Shown in pieces: positions 60,659 to 64,000 of a stretch of DNA of 64,000 bases. Under the pieces are notes generated by a model that searched no databases, was not told where the DNA came from, and saw only the letters and a program-made list of their open reading frames with translations. Within the stretch, counting starts at the first letter, position 1, and the number at the start of each line of letters is the position of its first letter. The translations under genes were made by a program, and so were the position numbers. This stretch comes from Musa acuminata AAA Group (taxonomy: Eukaryota; Streptophyta; Magnoliopsida; Zingiberales; Musaceae), in contig NC_088355.1 of the NCBI RefSeq assembly GCF_036884655.1, positions 41,469,001 to 41,533,000 of the forward strand, written 5' to 3'.

Positions 60659-60842
60659 ATTCTCCCTTGTGTACAGTGCAGCTTTTGGGCTCTCTTTAGC
60701 GGTCACAGAGCAAGAAAGCCACACCAAATCTTTCTTGTGCTAGCTTAGCACTGTAGTACGAGCTTGAATAACGCTAGGGAGGAGGAGGAGGAGGACGAGG
60801 AGGACGACTGTTGCTAATGCCCATGGTTGAAGTCTCGAGGCT

Positions 60843-60850
60843 TACTTATA
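60843..60850 (-). promoter_or_regulatory. TATA box of the HD-Zip gene
   Basis: TATAAGTA on the minus strand predicts a start near 60818 and a leader of about 160 nt. A 16-codon upstream frame (60774-60824, mostly Pro) begins just at or before that start, so it may or may not be in the mRNA. Confidence 0.5.
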
Positions 60851-62129
60851 GGAGGACGGCAGACTCAAAAGCCCTCAGAGGATGGCCAGAATGACATGAA
60901 TGCCATGGTTTAAAATGGGGAGAGGCGTGTGCGAAGATGAAACCGAGCTGGGAGATGGCCATTGCCATTTTGTTCGGGTCTTCACACGGTTGTCGTCGGC
61001 GTTCCACTAACCGTCTTGCTTCGACGACATTGTTGACTGTCTCAGTGTTTATGGTAGTTTTCATGCAGTCACAAAAAGTATCACCCCTCTTGTTCTTTAT
61101 TGCATGCCGTACGCCACTGTCTTTCTCCTCCATTAGCGAGAGAGAGAGAGAGTCAACAGCCCTCTTCTCCCTATTCCAGTCCATTAGCTCGAAGAGTATG
61201 GGTTTGGTGGATTGCTTTTGAAGAGTACTATCTGCTTACTATATTCCTTCTCTCTCTCTCTCTGTTCATGTGAATGCCAAAAATGGTCCCCCCGGAAGAT
61301 GATGTACGGAATGATGGCCGTCCTACTGTGGATCCTCGTGGGTCTTTGTCTTGAGCCGAACTCATGCCTATGACTTGGTTAATATTATGTGCCTATGATG
61401 CATGTGACAAGCGTGTAGGCTTCCTACCGTAGTAGAACGTAGCTCACCTCTGTCCGCCTTTACGTTCCCATCACCGGCTAAAATGGTTTTGGTAGCCATT
61501 GATGAGACGAGCTGTGGCCGAGGAGAGAAGAGAGATAACTCAAGCTTAAAAGGGTTGGTGAAGAAGATATCTTCGCCTTTGGGCACCAAAAAGGAGTGCA
61601 CATGGGACGCACCTCAAAGGCTCGCCTTCAACACGCGTCACCAAAACTTGGGAGTCCCGAGAAGGGCGCCTACGCTCTATCCGTGTACAGGTGTCGCCAT
61701 CTACTGTCCCTCCAAGTGTACCCTCTGAGGCTGATGACCATTACCATCTTGCTTGCAGCTTCCAGTGTCTTCTTCTCATCAAGCTCTCTCGTTTTTATCT
61801 TCTCATCTAACCTGATATGTGAGTGTCCTTACAAAGGCAGGTGCCAAACTTCCATTCGGCATCATTTAGTCAAACATTGTACTAAGTGTTCATCATGATT
61901 TTAGTTTATGTGCAAGCAAGTTTCACATGCCGCATGAGGGTATGTTACTGTGCGTAATGAAGCATCTGATTGATGAAGGATGTGTCCTCGAAGCTTTGTA
62001 GTAGTTTACATGGGAGGAGCCAGCATATCTGTAGCTCCAAAACACATGATCTAATCATGTTTCAGTTCAATTTCCTTTTATCTGAGTGTCACTTCTTATC
62101 ATGGAATATTCTGCAGCTGTTCCAGTGAA

Positions 62130-62252
62130 ATGGACTCGGCAAGGCTACATCAGTTGTATGTGGAGGAAGGAAGAAATGGAGACTTGGGAAGCTTGCGGAG
62201 TTGCAGGCGGATGTCCTCTTTGAGACAGTCCTTATCCTGGAGCCTTTTGTAG
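62130..62252 (+). CDS. possible 40-aa small ORF
   Basis: An ATG at 62130 opens MDSARLHQLYVEEGRNGDLG, followed by SLRSCRRMSSLRQSL and a stop. It is polar and Arg/Ser-rich. No family, promoter or splice support is seen, so it may be chance. Confidence 0.15.
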   Translation: MDSARLHQLYVEEGRNGDLGSLRSCRRMSSLRQSLSWSLL

Positions 62253-63319
62253 CAGCCCTTGTGTTCTTCCTCCAGCTAATACTAGCTCATCACCTTTACT
62301 GCACTTTTTTGTAGTTGGCAGGATCAGCTTATGAGTGGAGATGAAGTAATCCACACCTCCATCTTCTCAATCATACTTCTCAGGAAATATCAGACAAGAT
62401 TTGGCAGCAGCACAAGTAGTGACTTGAATTAAGTATGCTGGTGAAGATGACCCAAATATCAGGGGAAGCCATGAGATGAGACATTGTCGGGATGGTGACT
62501 TCATATGAGTGAAGCAAACAGTTCACAGGACAGGTTCATTGATGGGATATGCAGTGTCTTCTTCATCTTTAGTTTTTGTCGGATAAGGTAGACTAAGATG
62601 AAGGTGGGGGAAACTGAATCCTTTCCTACTAGAATAATTTCTATTTAAGAACAATGTGTTCCATTCATCTCTCTTCTCCTTTCTTCTCGAGGAGAAGAGT
62701 CTGTTTGGCTCTGTCATGCATGTACTGAGCGAGCCAAAAACCAGTGTGTCAAGAGACTGCTTGCTTAAGCTTATAGATAAAAGTCACAGACATGAAACCA
62801 CCGTAACAAGGAAGAAGAACAGGAGCTTGTCATGTGCCAATCTGATTCCTGCTTACCACTTGCGCAAAGCAAGCTCATTAAGATAAAAAAGAGTTGCAGT
62901 GTCGTGAGGATAAGCATTGGTAATCCACTGGGAGAAAGGCCGAAGCACTGTACTTGTTTAGTAGAAAAGATTATAGCATGCTTTGTGTTGGATTCCCTCA
63001 CATGCTTAACCCTTCTTCACAAACCAAGGTTAAGCCCTCAAACAGATTGCTTGCCATGCTTCTCCCGGACACCCCTTGCTCCCTGTTTCCCGATTTCCAA
63101 CTGTGAGGAGGTATCGATCATAAAGATTCATCGCACCCCTCAAAGTTACAGCCTTTTAATGCTGGCTTATGGCTGGCTGGCTTGCACTGACCGACTCATG
63201 CAGCCATTAAAGCAAACTATGCTTCATCTCCATCAACATAATGGAGAGAACTTGGTGTGTGTGGTTTGTCATGGACTTTTAACTCGGGTTGATGTCATCT
63301 AACATGCTAAGATTCACGT

Positions 63320-63390
63320 AATCCAGCTTTAGGCTATCCTCGAATCGTGGCACGACGTGAGGTGGCACGGGAATCGAGGTAAACTGGATT
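63320..63390. repeat. imperfect inverted repeat, about 33-bp arms
   Basis: AATCCAGCTTTAGG at the left is matched by the complement of CCTCGATTCC...CTGGATT at the right: both outer ends read AATCCAG inward, and CCTCGA and GTGCCAC also pair. A few mismatches and bulges interrupt the stem. Confidence 0.65.
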
Positions 63391-64000
63391 CTTTGTTTGA
63401 TTGGATTGAAGGAGGGACCGATCCCCGAGTTAAGGTGATTTGTTTAGGGATGCCGAACGAAGCTGACTTGAGGCCAAGAGATGAACAGTGGCTTGAAGGA
63501 CTGGTTGAACAGTGACAAACACATACTTAGCACCTTATGATGGCAACAGGAACAGATAAACTAATGGAGTGGTGATGGATTCCCCTACTTAATCATTAAG
63601 ACTTGGGATTAAGAGGACAGTGGACAGCTAATATAGCCTTGGAAGAGCAAAACGTGGCCATCTAATCTCCTCTATTTCAGAGCCTTTATGCACACCCATT
63701 CAAAGCTGTCATTTGTTTGTGTTATTTGATGTGGAGAAGATTGTTACAAGTGCAGCTACATACACTTATTCTTTGTATCATCAACCTCTCTACTACTTAT
63801 ATGAGATATCAAACACTCTGGTGAGGTTTGCTTTAGAAATGGTGGTCAATACAGGTGTTGTAAACCAAAAAGTTCTGCTAATGATCAAGTGGGTTTGTAC
63901 CAAAATAAGGCTTAAAATTCGATGCAGAATTCTCTGCCAAATTTTATGTTGAACAGTTTGTAAATCACTATGATAAAAAATATTTTTACACAAAACTTAC

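Larger units (their letters stand above)
60860..64000. other. intergenic region, no convincing gene
   Basis: The open frames are short or low in complexity. The longest (62832-63302, plus) has many Cys and Leu, no domain and no start support. An imperfect inverted repeat lies at 63320-63390. Confidence 0.5.

Noticed and set aside
60774..60824. 16-codon Pro-rich upstream ORF of the HD-Zip gene
   Set aside because: Its ATG lies about where the TATA box predicts transcription to begin, so it may not be in the mRNA.
62832..63302. 156-aa plus-strand frame
   Set aside because: No domain, no promoter, and composition typical of random AT/GC-balanced DNA.
1..64000. tRNA, rRNA, CRISPR arrays and known miRNA precursors
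   Set aside because: I looked for tRNA T-loop words, common plant miRNA sequences and regularly spaced identical repeats with unique spacers and found none convincing; the 76-bp array has diverged units without spacers.

Overview
The window is plant nuclear DNA, most likely from a commelinid monocot. A Musa-like genome is my best guess from overall impression (very GC-rich exons such as those of the F-box, OVATE and IDD genes, AT-rich introns and spacers, many TA and CT microsatellites), not from a diagnostic marker. All genes have eukaryotic structure: GT-AG introns whose phases join exactly, TATA boxes 25-35 bp from the inferred starts, and no operons.

Layout. 1-2.5 kb: AT-rich DNA with weak exon-like stretches. 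2579-5696: a non-autonomous LTR element with ~485-bp LTRs, a CTAAT target duplication and an interior of ~76-bp tandem repeats. 6230-11669 (+): a 125-aa single SAM-domain protein in three exons. 14246-14608 (+): a 120-aa protein of unknown function. 14.9-20 kb: repeats, a broken coding fragment on the minus strand and a decayed Ty3/gypsy reverse-transcriptase remnant. 20447-23276 (+): RAMP4/SERP1-like ER membrane protein. 24448-24969 (-): SNEEZY-type F-box protein. 29313-32001 (-): alpha/beta hydrolase with a probable plastid transit peptide. 33151-34766 (-): polyol/monosaccharide MFS transporter. 36833-37819 (+): OVATE family protein. 38863-40568 (-): a four-exon, 110-aa gene of unknown family. 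41352-43667 (+): INDETERMINATE-DOMAIN zinc-finger factor. 46816-52855 (+): JAC1-type J-domain protein of chloroplast movement, ten exons. 55339-58209 (+): PPPDE (DeSI-like) peptidase. 59797-60658 (-): HD-Zip class I factor. 60.9-64 kb: no convincing gene.

The genes act in unrelated pathways (gibberellin signalling, plastid positioning, ER stress, sugar transport, transcription) and share no visible common regulation. I reconstructed splice sites by eye. Where several exons join in frame with canonical ends and recover family motifs, confidence is high; for the unrecognised genes the structure itself is the evidence.

I found no undescribed system of the defence or mobile-cluster kind. The most novel items are the tandem-repeat LTR element, the unrecognised four-exon 110-aa gene, and the ~290-bp tandem duplication at 14.9-15.5 kb.
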